Shown here one piece after another: positions 22,337 to 31,663 of a DNA stretch of 64,000 nt (positions are counted from its first letter, which is position 1; every line of letters begins with the position of its first letter). The DNA is from Crossaster papposus (lineage: Eukaryota > Echinodermata > Asteroidea > Velatida > Solasteridae). A program made the position numbers and the translations under genes. The stretch lies in contig JBAIAA010000318.1 in NCBI GenBank assembly GCA_037893245.1, positions 124,001 through 188,000 of the forward strand. The letters are read 5' to 3'. The notes below the pieces were generated by a model that saw only the letters and a list, made by a program, of their open reading frames with translations, ran no database searches and had not been told where the DNA came from.

Positions 22337-22589
22337 CTGCAGGTAGGTTGGTACATAGTGTACATTTATTAGCCAATCAGAACACAGATGGTGTTGACGT
22401 CATCGATGATGTTAGAGTTGTCTGGGATCTGACTAGGGTTAGGGGTTAGGGGTTAGGGCATAGAGAAAGGAATTTTCTCTATGGTTAGGGTTAGGGGTTA
22501 GGGTTAATTTGTCCCAGACAACTCTAACATCATCGATGACGTCAACATAATCTGTGTTCTGATTGGCTAATGTACCAACCTACCTGCAG
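22337..22589. repeat. Palindrome with telomere-like centre
   Basis: Arms of ~95 bp run from CTGCAGGTAGGTTGGTACA inward through GATGACGTCA-type sequence. The centre carries TTAGGG and TTAGGGG units on both sides of GGAATTTTCTC. Non-coding. Confidence 0.7.
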
Positions 22590-22868
22590 AAAAAAATATC
22601 GCGCCCCGCCCCGCCCACATAATTACGTATGCAAGCACCTTTCATTGTTGACCCCTGTTGTTCCTCTTTTGCTTGTACTTTTTTTGGAAGGCCTCCCATG
22701 GGTCTTGCACAGGAATTTCAATCGTGGACATTCTGTCAATCGCCCAGTCGGCAAAGTTATGTTGTAAACACGGGTTAATAAGTAAGAAAAAACGCGTGTC
22801 TTGGCGAGGTAAAATGAAATATTCAAACACGCGTTTCAAATGTGTTTTAGACGTACTATAATATAATA

Positions 22869-23298
22869 TGTGACCCACTCTGATGAGTCTGATGTGTAAA
22901 AAATTACAGTTGGTCAGAAAGAGCAGGAAATAACTTTTCATTTGACATATGGCACAACTCTGTAGTGTAATACATTGGTCTGTTACGATTGTTTGAAATT
23001 TGCTTTTTCTCAGTTATATTAAAAATGTCTTTAAACATAAATGAAGATTTATAATTTTAGTGCTTCATTAGATGCTATGGTTAGAGGATGACAACAAAAT
23101 TGATTAAATCTACTTTAGCGATCAAAACAACCTTTTCAAACAACCAGTTCTGAAAAAAATAGGTGTCGGAGAAACCAAAATTCCTTAGAACCAAAATATG
23201 ATTTGATGAATAAAAAAATCACCTCTGAGACAATAAGCAGTCCTTTACTTGAAAATATATTATGCGACATCAGACTCATTTTTGCAGAGCGGGTCACA
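22869..23298. mobile_element. Foldback with TGTGACCCACTCTG ends
   Basis: TGTGACCCACTCTGATGAGT at left and the complement of TGTGACCCGCTCTG at right, both followed inward by GAGTCTGATGT. The interior is AT-rich and non-coding. Confidence 0.65.
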
Positions 23299-23826
23299 TA
23301 ATGTGTCTGAATCTGTCTACTTTCAAACACGTATCCATTTAAAACGCGTCCATTCTTTTGGAAACATACTCGTCAAATAATTGTAAACCAAACAAAGGGT
23401 TTATTGAAAACATTTGTAATTACGGTTTCCTTATTGTCTTACTGGCGTATGCTGGATCACATAATCACTAAAAGTAGGTGAACAAAAATAATGTGAAACC
23501 GACGTTTTTGCCTCTGCTCTGCTCACAAAAATGGAAATTCGAATCAGCATAAAACCGTACAAGACACGTACACCAATTATGTCCTTTAAAATGGCGGCAC
23601 GAAGATTACAAAATAATGGATACGAATTCATATTAAAGGTTTTTGTTGTCTTATTTTTTTATATTTTTTTTGTATATATGCAGTGCGTGACATGTTACCA
23701 TTTAATTGACATTAGTAGCGCTTCAGCTGGCATCCGCCGCTTGAATAATTCTCCCATTCATGTCAATCCACTGACCGTAAGGCTGGGATCCATTGGTACT
23801 CGTATAATGATGTTGATCTTTATTGG

Positions 23827-23996
23827 TCTTGGCGAGGTAAAATGAAATATCCAAACACACGTTTAAAATGTGTTCTAGACTTACTGCTATATGTAATTGT
23901 AGTGTGTCTGAAACTACTGGTTTAAACACGTGTCCATTTGAAACGCGAGTTTATTTCATTTTACCTAGCCAAGACACGCGTATTTTAAAACATAGT
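23827..23996. repeat. Small foldback (CTTGGCGAGGTAAAATGAAA)
   Basis: CTTGGCGAGGTAAAATGAAA at left and its near complement at right. A related arm lies at 22799-22860. Confidence 0.55.
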
Positions 23997-24179
23997 TTTG
24001 CCGACTGGGCGTGCACCTATAATTGTCCTCTATTGTTCAACGTCCACTATTTGAATGCAGATACAAACTCACAAACACGCACACATACATGCAAACACTT
24101 TACACAAGAGTACCAAAGCGTGTACAAAGGTGAACCGTAAATAACTAATTTAAAACACATGATTAAAATAAATATGATT

Positions 24180-24776
24180 TCAAAAGTTTCTTGACACTGT
24201 CAACAGATTGCGCAGTTCTGATGGCAGAAGGCAGTCCATTCCAGGCCTTAACAGCAATGATATTGAATTTTTTTTCCCTGCAAATACTGAGTTACTGACT
24301 TTTGGCACAGTCAAGCGGGTGAAGTCCATGTAGGATCTTAGTGGGCGAGCTGGAGCATGTTTTGTGAAATAGTCCGAAAGATACGATGGGGCATGATCGT
24401 TCAAACATTAAAACACATACAGCAAAACTTTGAAGAGGATCCGCTTAGAGATTGGAAGCCAGTGGAGCTTGTTCAGTAAAGGTGCCATCTCGACTCTTCT
24501 CCCAACTGCAAATACGGCCCTCGCAGCGCTATTTTGAAGACGCTGAAGGCGAGTAGTGTCTTTGGACGACAAGAGAGTGAAAAGGGCATTACAGTAGACG
24601 AGCCGGGATGTAATTAAAGCTCGCGCAACATGGTGGGAGGTGTCAATGTCAATAAATCTACGGATACGCAATAAGTTCCTGATTTGAAAGTTGATGGTTT
24701 GGCGGAGATGGTTGACATGATTTGAGAATGACATAGTTGAATTGAAGAGCACACTCGCACACACTTGGCACGCCAT
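24180..24776 (-). pseudogene. LINE (CR1/L2/jockey-like) RT C-terminal fragment
   Basis: The frame contains LLRIRRFIDIDTSHHVARAL, ITSRLVYCNALF, LQRLQNSAARAVF, LNKLHWLPISKRILFK and NDHAPSYLSDYF. These are the thumb and C-terminal signature of LINE reverse transcriptases (LQRVQNAAAR, LHWLPV, KALNGLAPSYL). One in-frame stop lies just before NDHAPSYL (24408-24410), and the frame ends without the rest of the element. It is a dead, 5'-truncated copy. Confidence 0.85.
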
Positions 24777-24958
24777 TGGTTGTGGGTACCTCTGTTGTTT
24801 GACCTTACTTTCTTCTTCTTTTTGTTTATCTTTGTCTCCTTAGAAATCTCGAAATAAATAGCGTTACGAGTGTGGGGTACTTCTATTTCGAGAAGACGGG
24901 ACTGTGGAGTACCATTGTCTCATTGTTGTGCCAAAAGTGCCAATTCTGGGCATAACAG

Positions 24959-25200
24959 TAAATTAAATGGTTTCTTCTAGAAATAGTGCCCAATTCGCTC
25001 TTGAAAAAAAGACTACGAAGAGCTCTAGCAAAAAATCATCGACGCCACAGCATTGTTATACTTTAGTCGACGAGTACACGTGAAAACATTTAGAAGAACT
25101 GTTAACAACCTAACGGTGGTCCAGTGGATAGTGGGATGAGATCAAAAGGTCCCTGGTTCAAATCCACTAGTACCCACTTTTCTTACTTCAATTTATCTTC
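24959..25200 (+). mobile_element. SINE copy 1 (tRNA-like part at 25111-25180)
   Basis: A conserved ~150 bp leader (AAATGGTTTCTTCTAGAAAT ...) is followed by a tRNA-like segment. That segment has an A box (TGGTCCAGTGGATAG) and a B box (GGTTCAAATCC at 25155-25165). Copies 2-4 are near-identical. Confidence 0.75.
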
Positions 25201-25213
25201 GGGATTTGTAATT

Positions 25214-25405
25214 AACCAGTTCGCGCCGGATGACGTATATAAACGCAAAGTTTTTCCCAAATTCAAAACGGATGACGCATAAACACGCCAAGTTCAAGTT
25301 CGGGAATGTCTGTCAGCAGCGAGTAAGGCCGGAAATGAGTGTGTGTGCTTCCCGGCACTATCGGCCTGAACCCGCTTCGGGTCGAGTTTCGTTAAAAACT
25401 GGTAG
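25214..25405. mobile_element. MITE family D, shortened copy
   Basis: Starts AACCAGTTCGCGCCGGATGA; the right part is missing after GTTTCGTTAAAAACTGGTA. Confidence 0.75.
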
Positions 25406-25804
25406 GGAAACAAAATTGGCTTGATCATTGTTCATGCCTTAGCCTTGGCCAACACATTTATTCCCTTAATAACAAACCCAACGCTATGGAAAGCCGCCAC
25501 AAAATCACACTCGAATGCACCCAATTATAGTCTTCTGCCCAAGTACATGCCTATTTCTTTGTTACCTGATAAAGCCCGATTAGCTGCTCAACCTGCTGTT
25601 TGATGATCGGAGATAATACTCTCTTATTTTCAAAGCATGGAAATTCACTCACGGGCGAGTGAACATTCACTTACACAGTCTGAACCTCGGGATCAGAGGC
25701 TTTGGAGTAAAATTAATTTACTCGAAAAACACCGAAATGCAATCGAATTCCAATAACATGATGTGTTTCATCAATCCGAGTGCTTTTTACTCTAAACGTC
25801 TAAA

Positions 25805-26035
25805 TTAAATTAAATGGTTTCTTCTAGAAATAGTGCCCAATTCGCTCTTGAAAACAGACTAACAAAGAGCTCTGGAAAAAACATCGACGCCACAGCATTG
25901 TTATACTTTAGTCGACGAGTATACGTGAAACCATTTAGAAGAACTGTTGATAACCTAACGGTAGTCCAGTGGATAGTGGGATGAGATCAAAAGGTCCCTG
26001 GTTCAAATCCACTAGTACCCACTTTTCTTATTCTT
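25805..26035 (+). mobile_element. SINE copy 2, 3' of glycosyltransferase copy 1
   Basis: Same leader and tRNA-like segment as 24959-25200, followed by a TTCTTATT tail. On the minus strand it lies just downstream of the 26397-27578 gene, past a C run at 26079-26128. Confidence 0.75.
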
Positions 26036-26396
26036 ATTCCAATTTTCTTATTTCGAATTCCAATAAAATTATGTGTTCCCCCACCCCCCCCCCCCCACCC
26101 CCCCCCCCACCCCCACCCCCCACCCCCCAGTGTGTTCTCATCCGAGTGCTTTTCATTCTAAAAGCTCTAGTCCCGTGGTTTTTATTGAACATTAATATTC
26201 TTCAGCTATGGTGAGACATTCCGTATTTAAAAAAAGGCAAAAAGACATATTATGCCGTTTCGCGCTGCGTCTGAAACGCTAAGGTGCCTCCACCAACTAT
26301 ACCCCAACCCAAATAAAAACGTAGTTAAAATTGTTATGTATTAAACAGTTATTTAAAAAAAACAATCAATGATTTGCATTTCATAATGCGTTGTAG

Positions 26397-27578
26397 TCAG
26401 GCCCCGTCAGTTGCGTTTAAGTCAAGAATAGTTTGGAATTCTCCCGGTAGGAATTTGACCAGATCGTTATATGCGATGGCCTCAAATTTAGCCACAAAGT
26501 TGTGTTTAAGAATTTTCGCCACATTTTGGGAGTAGGCGAAATGCACGACAAAGGCTCTCCCAACGACGCAGTTTGGGTTCTTAACTTTTCGGGAGTATTT
26601 CTGGGTCAACCAACCTTCGTCGTCGATTCCTATTGGTCCAATCTCCATCATGGCTTTTAAGTTAATCATGTTCACATCCAATAGCAGGAAGTTGATGCTG
26701 TAACGCGCTCTCTCTTTGGTCAGATACCGACCGTCAAACAGAAATCTGTCCAGCGAATTGTTCGCGTAGTGGTACAGGAATCCCCTCAATGCCAACTGTG
26801 CACATTCTGCAGATTTCCACCCACACACAGGTTCGCCACTAGGCTTGAACTGAAATTGGATTTTTTTAGGGTTGATATCCTTGTTGTCATACACGCCCAT
26901 CTCTTGATGGATATAGCTACTTCGCCAGTTAGCGCCTCCGATGTTTCCGAAATGCAGGAAGCACTCAGAGCTGTTCTGTTGCTCAATCAGCTGCCGAAAG
27001 GTGCCGGGGTGGATGTACACGATGTCGTCGTCCATCTTGAAGTATTTTCCCTCTGTATGCTTGACTATTTCACCCAAAATCTCATAGTTAGCGTTGGGGA
27101 ACATGTCTTTAGGGCGCACCGTCGCGTCTGCGTTGTGATTGCGAATCTTGAGTTCGAACACCTTCTCTCCCAAGTATCTGTTGGCACTGGCGGTCAACTC
27201 GGTCAGTTTAGCGAGAGTCTGGTTGTCGTACTGGATCATTAAGTAGCGGACCCTGTCCAGAACGCCGCCATTCTTGCGCAGACTGCGATAAATGTAAGCG
27301 AAATTGATTCGAAGGTATCTCCAGCGTCCGGCGAAAATGTAGAGAATGTTTTTGGGGTCGGGTTGGCAGGCGGCTCCGCTGTCACGGGGCCGGGACATGG
27401 ATACTTGCACCGACGATTTAGTCAGTGGTGAAAAGGGGTAATACATGAAGGCAAGTGTCATACAAGAGACGACCAGAGCTATCACCGACAGCACGGTGAA
27501 TCGTCCGACATTAGGTGCGGGTCGTCGATTCGACCTGACTGTGATAACTGGTTTCGGCGCGCACACGTACTTCCCCAT
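26397..27578 (-). CDS. Putative type II membrane glycosyltransferase, copy 1 (intact)
   Basis: A single-exon 393-residue protein. A short basic cytoplasmic tail is followed by a hydrophobic segment at about residues 28-47 and a stem, a Golgi type II topology. A globular domain starts at about 77 (NILYIFAGRWRYLRINFAYI) and holds KYFKMDDDIVYIHPGTF with DDD at 183-185, a likely DxD metal/nucleotide-sugar site of GT-A enzymes. Asn-x-Ser/Thr sites are present (NQT, NSS, NNS). The start MGKY sits in a strong context (GCCATGG) and is shared by all four copies. The donor sugar and acceptor are unknown, and the family name is inference from motif and topology. It has no introns, and the 5' flank is shared with the other copies. 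Confidence 0.75.
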   Translation of the reverse strand: MGKYVCAPKPVITVRSNRRPAPNVGRFTVLSVIALVVSCMTLAFMYYPFSPLTKSSVQVSMSRPRDSGAACQPDPKNILYIFAGRWRYLRINFAYIYRSLRKNGGVLDRVRYLMIQYDNQTLAKLTELTASANRYLGEKVFELKIRNHNADATVRPKDMFPNANYEILGEIVKHTEGKYFKMDDDIVYIHPGTFRQLIEQQNSSECFLHFGNIGGANWRSSYIHQEMGVYDNKDINPKKIQFQFKPSGEPVCGWKSAECAQLALRGFLYHYANNSLDRFLFDGRYLTKERARYSINFLLLDVNMINLKAMMEIGPIGIDDEGWLTQKYSRKVKNPNCVVGRAFVVHFAYSQNVAKILKHNFVAKFEAIAYNDLVKFLPGEFQTILDLNATDGA

Positions 27579-27674
27579 GGCGATGTCGATCTCTCCTTCC
27601 GCGTTGTCTGTAATTGTGCAAGAACTTTGAGGGTCGCTGTATACGTGTACAGTTGTTGAATGACGCTATATTGA

Positions 27675-28013
27675 ATGGTTGTCCCGTACTATTTGTCTAT
27701 TGTGCCCGACAACACACAAAAACCAATCGTACACGCACTGGTTGGTGTACCGCAGGAATCCGCATTGTCAACAGTACGTGATGTAGTTGAGTATATGCCG
27801 TTAAAAAATAGAACAGAGGTGAGGTTTGGACAAAAAACCCGAACAACTGTCCTTGACAAACTTTCACAATGCCAGACGCTAACTGCAGGAAAGCTTCTGG
27901 AAGCAGCGAGGAAAAAAGAAGATCAGTGGCTGCTCTCACAGATCGAGGGGAAGGATCTTGTCACCACAGAAACATTGTACCACACAGTCTGCTTTCCATC
28001 TGACTCTCCCTAA
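27675..28013 (+). pseudogene. Fragment of a cysteine/histidine-motif mobile-element or multi-domain protein
   Basis: The frame includes LLEAARKKEDQWLLSQIEGK followed by DLVTTETLYHTVC. This pattern (EAARKKDD...I...DLVAAEAxYHxxC) recurs in uncharacterised, often transposon-related proteins of aquatic invertebrates. It starts just upstream of glycosyltransferase copy 1 on the opposite strand, and it ends at a TAA soon after the YHTVC motif. It is probably a remnant. The family link is from memory and is tentative. Confidence 0.35.
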
Positions 28014-29090
28014 TATAAATTCAGCTGGAAATGGGCAAAATGTTTGTTATACATGTAACAGAATTGTGTATTAAATGTAAATCGGTACGAGTTGTTGTTC
28101 ACCCACTCAAATGTACATTGTTAAAGACATGGACAAATTTCAGTTTTACCGTCACGAATAAACATGTATCAAAGACTAAAGCTAAAAAAAAATCTGGTCG
28201 TGTATATATTTTTTTCAAACAATTTACATTTAGATTTTTAACCCCCCCCCAAAAAAAAGAAGAAGATTATAATACAAAAATCAAACAATAACAATAACAA
28301 AATGACACTCTATTAAAAAGTTCAAATTATGGCAATGAACAAAATGAAAATTTGTATTAAGACATTAAAACACACCCTAATTCCTCTTTAATCGACTTCT
28401 GTCTGTGTAGATTCCCTTTTGAGCAAGCAACTGCAATAAGCAATTTTCCCATTGAAAATGTACACAGCTTTCCAATCCTGGTCAATAGAGGGCGCCCGTT
28501 ATACACAGGTGATTAAAATGCAAATATTTAATTAGCTGGTGAACTTGCGATTGGGGATTTTGGTTTTTCGTTATCCACATGATCCCAGCTAACAGACTGC
28601 AGTGATTCTACTTAGATTCAAGAGGTGCGCCAAGGAAATTGATTTCTGAGCACATTTTGCAGCCATGCCCTGTGGTCTATATCCCTCAAGGTTCGAACAG
28701 TAATTCAAATTGGAGGGGCCAATATTCTCCCGTTGGTTTAAGATGTTAATTGTTGGCAACAACTTAGGTCGTTTTCTGAAATAAGAGTACAAGTGGGAAA
28801 AGTGGTGTTGCCTACTTGTAAACCCCAACTTGGCATCTGATTATTTTAGCCTTTCCTTTAAATATATATTCTACCTCACAATTTCCTTCACTCGGGAACA
28901 CGCGAGGTCGCATTCTCTGGTAGAGAACATATCACGCATTCAAAGCATAACCAAGCATAGGACTCCCTGCTATATAAGAACCCTTCTCGCGTAATTAACC
29001 TCGTTAAGAAACTGGGACAACATAACAGAGTTGTATTCGAGTCCAGGCGAGTCCCTGTAAGTCCATTACAAGTCCTTCGCACCGCGTTCA
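28014..29090. other. No gene recognised
   Basis: AT-rich unique sequence. Short frames lack splice support and recognisable motifs. Confidence 0.4.
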
Positions 29091-29699
29091 CACTTGATCC
29101 TGCTAGGAGGATCAAAGGAGGATCTGATCTCGAAAGGGCGATCAAAGGAAGATCACCGGCTAGTGTGAACGCGATCAGGATCAGGATCAGATCCTCCTTT
29201 TTGATCTCCCTTTATTGCGAGATCAAATGGAGATCAGATCCCGCAAAGGCGATCAAAAAACAAGTGTGAACGCAGATCGAGATCAGATCCTGCAATTTAA
29301 GCTGCTCACATCCGGTGTGTCAGGTCATTCTGCGACGATGTTGAAGAAATTGAAGACATCTTCCATCGTAAATCAAGAAAAAAATACCTCGAGAAGAAGG
29401 AGAATAATACTTGTTCACTTCACGGAAACTGCAACGTACGTGTGTCGCCGTATCGCTTACACACATGTACACCAAATAACAAAATGGCGCGACGCAACGA
29501 ACAAAACAACATGCGCGCGCACAATCAATGACCTCGCACAGTAACCTTTGCCGTCAGCTGAACTGAACTTCCGTTTAACTATGCGATATCAATGCGAGAT
29601 CACACTCAAGTGTGAACGTGGCACAAAAATGCTTGATCTCGCTTTCGGGATCTGATCCTCCTTGGATCCTTGTAGGAGGATCAAGTGTAAACGCGGTGT
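29091..29699. mobile_element. Word-array foldback element (GGAGGATC/GAGATCA)
   Basis: Left ACCGCGTTCACACTTGATCC, right the complement of ACACCGCGTTTACACTTGAT. The outer ~200 bp on each side are dense in GGAGGATCA, GATCAGATCC and GATCTCG words. The middle is less repetitive. Confidence 0.8.
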
Positions 29700-29930
29700 C
29701 AGTCTCAGTCGAGTCACTATAGCTATTCAGATGAACTGTTAACAAAAGCATTCCTTTGTCATTGTTCAACCAGTATACTTGTGATTGGCTTTATGAAAGG
29801 ACTCGTGACTGGATTTATGAAGGGACATGCAGGGACTCGAATACAACACTGCAACCTAATCAATCCCAAGGGTGCGAGAGGCAAATTATCCATGAATTGT
29901 GTTGTGAACACCAAACCCATAATACCCAGC

Positions 29931-30030
29931 ACGATATGTGGCAGAGGGGTACCCCCCGCCCCCCCCCCCCCCCCCCCCCCTCTTATCCCTATACCTTATA
30001 CACACTCAACACTATTGTTACCTAGCACAC
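29931..30030. repeat. Partial GCACGATATGTGGCAGAG MITE with C run
   Basis: Half of the 15312-15503 family: GCACGATATGTGGCAGAGGG, a long C run, then the TATACACACTCAACACTATT part. Confidence 0.6.
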
Positions 30031-30038
30031 CCCCCCCC

Positions 30039-31027
30039 CCTTACAGAAATATCCCATGGAAATCCCATGGGAAATTTTCCCATTGGATTTCCATGGTGAA
30101 TTGGACATGGGTATCCCATGGGCCTGCATGGGTATCCCATGGGATCCTGCATGGGATCCCATGGAGGATCCCATGAAGAATTCCATGAAGGATCCCATGG
30201 GGTCCCATTGAAGATAAAATGGGTTAATGAATGTTTTAAGATTCTCGCACCCCCCCTTGATTAATTTTCCCCTGATGCGTTAACGTTTTACCACGTGTTA
30301 TGACACTATGTGCCTTGTGGGTGTTGTCTCACGAGGTATATTTCAGATGGGGTTTAATTGCCCCCTGTACCCTTATGGAGTGTATAAGCACTCAATAACC
30401 AATACATGTATCTTTTCTCCTACTCCACTGTTCATGTTGTACCATATTATCACTGCATTCCCATTCACCCCATGGTGTTCACCCCATGGTGTTCACCCCA
30501 TGGTGTTCACCCCATGGTGTTCACCCCATGGTGTTCACCCCATGGTGTTCACCCCATGGTGTTCACCCCATTGTGTTCACCCCATGGTGTTCACCCCATG
30601 GTGTTCACCCCATGGTGTTCACCCCATGGTGTTCACCCCATGGTGTTCACCCCATGGTGTTCACCCCATGGTGTTCACCCCATGGTGTTCTCCCCACGGT
30701 GTTTATTCCACGACGTTTATCCCATGGCATTTATCCCATGGTGTTTATCCCATGGTGTACAAATCAGAATCCCATGGTGTTCCCATAGTGTTCCCATGGG
30801 ATCCCCATAGTAACCCCAATGACTCAATGGGAACAAATCAGAATCCCGATGTGTTCCAATTGTGTTCCCATGGGATCCCATGGTGTTCCCATGGTCTTAT
30901 CATGGGATCCTCAATGAGACACCATGGGATCAATGGGAACAAATCAATATCTCATGGGGTTCCCATGGGTTCCCATGGGATCCCATGGGAATCCCATGGG
31001 AATCTCATGGGACATTTTTGTAAGGGC
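30039..31027. mobile_element. Word-array foldback element (CCCATGG)
   Basis: Inverted ends (CCTTACAGAAATATCCCATG and the complement of GCCCTTACAAAAATGTCCCA) enclose ~950 bp built almost wholly of CCCATGG, ATCCCATGGGA and CCATGGTGTT words. The 244-codon frame across it is a repeat translation, not a gene. Confidence 0.8.
30468..30694. repeat. 14-bp minisatellite (CACCCCATGGTGTT)
   Basis: About sixteen head-to-tail copies of CACCCCATGGTGTT with almost no divergence, inside the CCCATGG element. Each unit contains the self-complementary CCATGG. Confidence 0.9.
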
Positions 31028-31409
31028 ATGGCCCTCCCTTGAAACCTACAAATAATTCATGAGATTCCGGGAACACAGTGTTTATTTGCCACATATCACG
31101 CTTCATATGCAAACCCAATGTATTGTAAGCTGCAATTGCTGTCCCCTTATAGTCCCCTATACCTATACACACCCACACATACATGTAGACACTACCACAC
31201 TGAGGGCATACTTGTCATTCTATCCAATGGAGGACACTTGAGTGTGTGTGAATTACACCTATCAAAGTGAGGACACGACACTAAAATGCTGGTTGTCGAT
31301 TGGTTTCATATTGATGTACATTCTAAAGTCATCATTGCGATTGCAAATTCTAAATAGTCAAGTACTCTGACGCATCCGTACATGTATGTGAACTGACGAA
31401 ACACCCTGC
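31028..31409. other. 3' flank of the Tudor-recombinase-SANT gene; MITE fragment
   Basis: Contains a fragment of the GCATGATAAT/ATACATTGGGTTTGC repeat (31080-31160), also present at 59370 and 60880. No gene seen. Confidence 0.4.
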
Positions 31410-31663
31410 TTAGCTTTGATGAAGCTTCATTTTGTTCCGACAAAAGTCTTTGATGTTCCTCCAGCTTCGTGTCTGCAGTGCTACAAGACAGGATGTTTCG
31501 ATGTCTCGTTTGCCAGGAAGCTTCTTCAGCAGAAAGAATTTCTGCAAACCCTTCGTAACGCCTCCCTTCTCCTCGGCAGTCCAAGGACGACGTTTCACTC
31601 GTCTCGAGTTGTTCAGAGATGCCAGACTTCCAGATGGAACACTGATAGGAGCCTGTCGAGTAC
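31410..31663 (-). CDS. Last exon: SANT/Myb-like C-terminus
   Basis: The acceptor TTTGACATTAG precedes 83 codons and a stop. The visible core is KRRPWTAEEKGGVTKGLQKF, then LPGKRDIETSCLVAL, then RSWRNIKDFCRNKM. This is the C-terminal DNA-binding-like block of this protein family (W at the first helix, W at RSWRNIK). The exon is phase 1 and joins in frame to 32045-32113. Confidence 0.75.

Larger units (their letters stand above)
24959..27665. repeat. Segmental duplication, copy A
   Basis: The SINE, its flanks, the glycosyltransferase gene and its 5' flank recur inverted at about 37440-39905. Shared markers include GGAGGCACCTTAGCGTTTCA (complement here) downstream of the gene and the GATCATCAAACAGCAGG region beyond it. 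Confidence 0.75.

Noticed and set aside
25111-25180. Possible functional tRNA gene
   Set aside because: A and B boxes are present, but the segment is one of four identical SINE copies and no clean cloverleaf was established by eye.
26769-27242. 157-codon frame antisense to the glycosyltransferase, open in all four copies (also 37965, 58180, 59688)
   Set aside because: It mirrors the conserved sense frame and shows no motif or splice context. Recent duplication explains its persistence. A test for codon selection on the antisense frame would be decisive.
30468-30694. CRISPR-like array
   Set aside because: Head-to-tail 14-bp units without spacers, in an animal genome.
30308-31042. 244-codon frame
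   Set aside because: It is the translation of the CCCATGG word array and its 14-bp minisatellite; the other two frames are also open.
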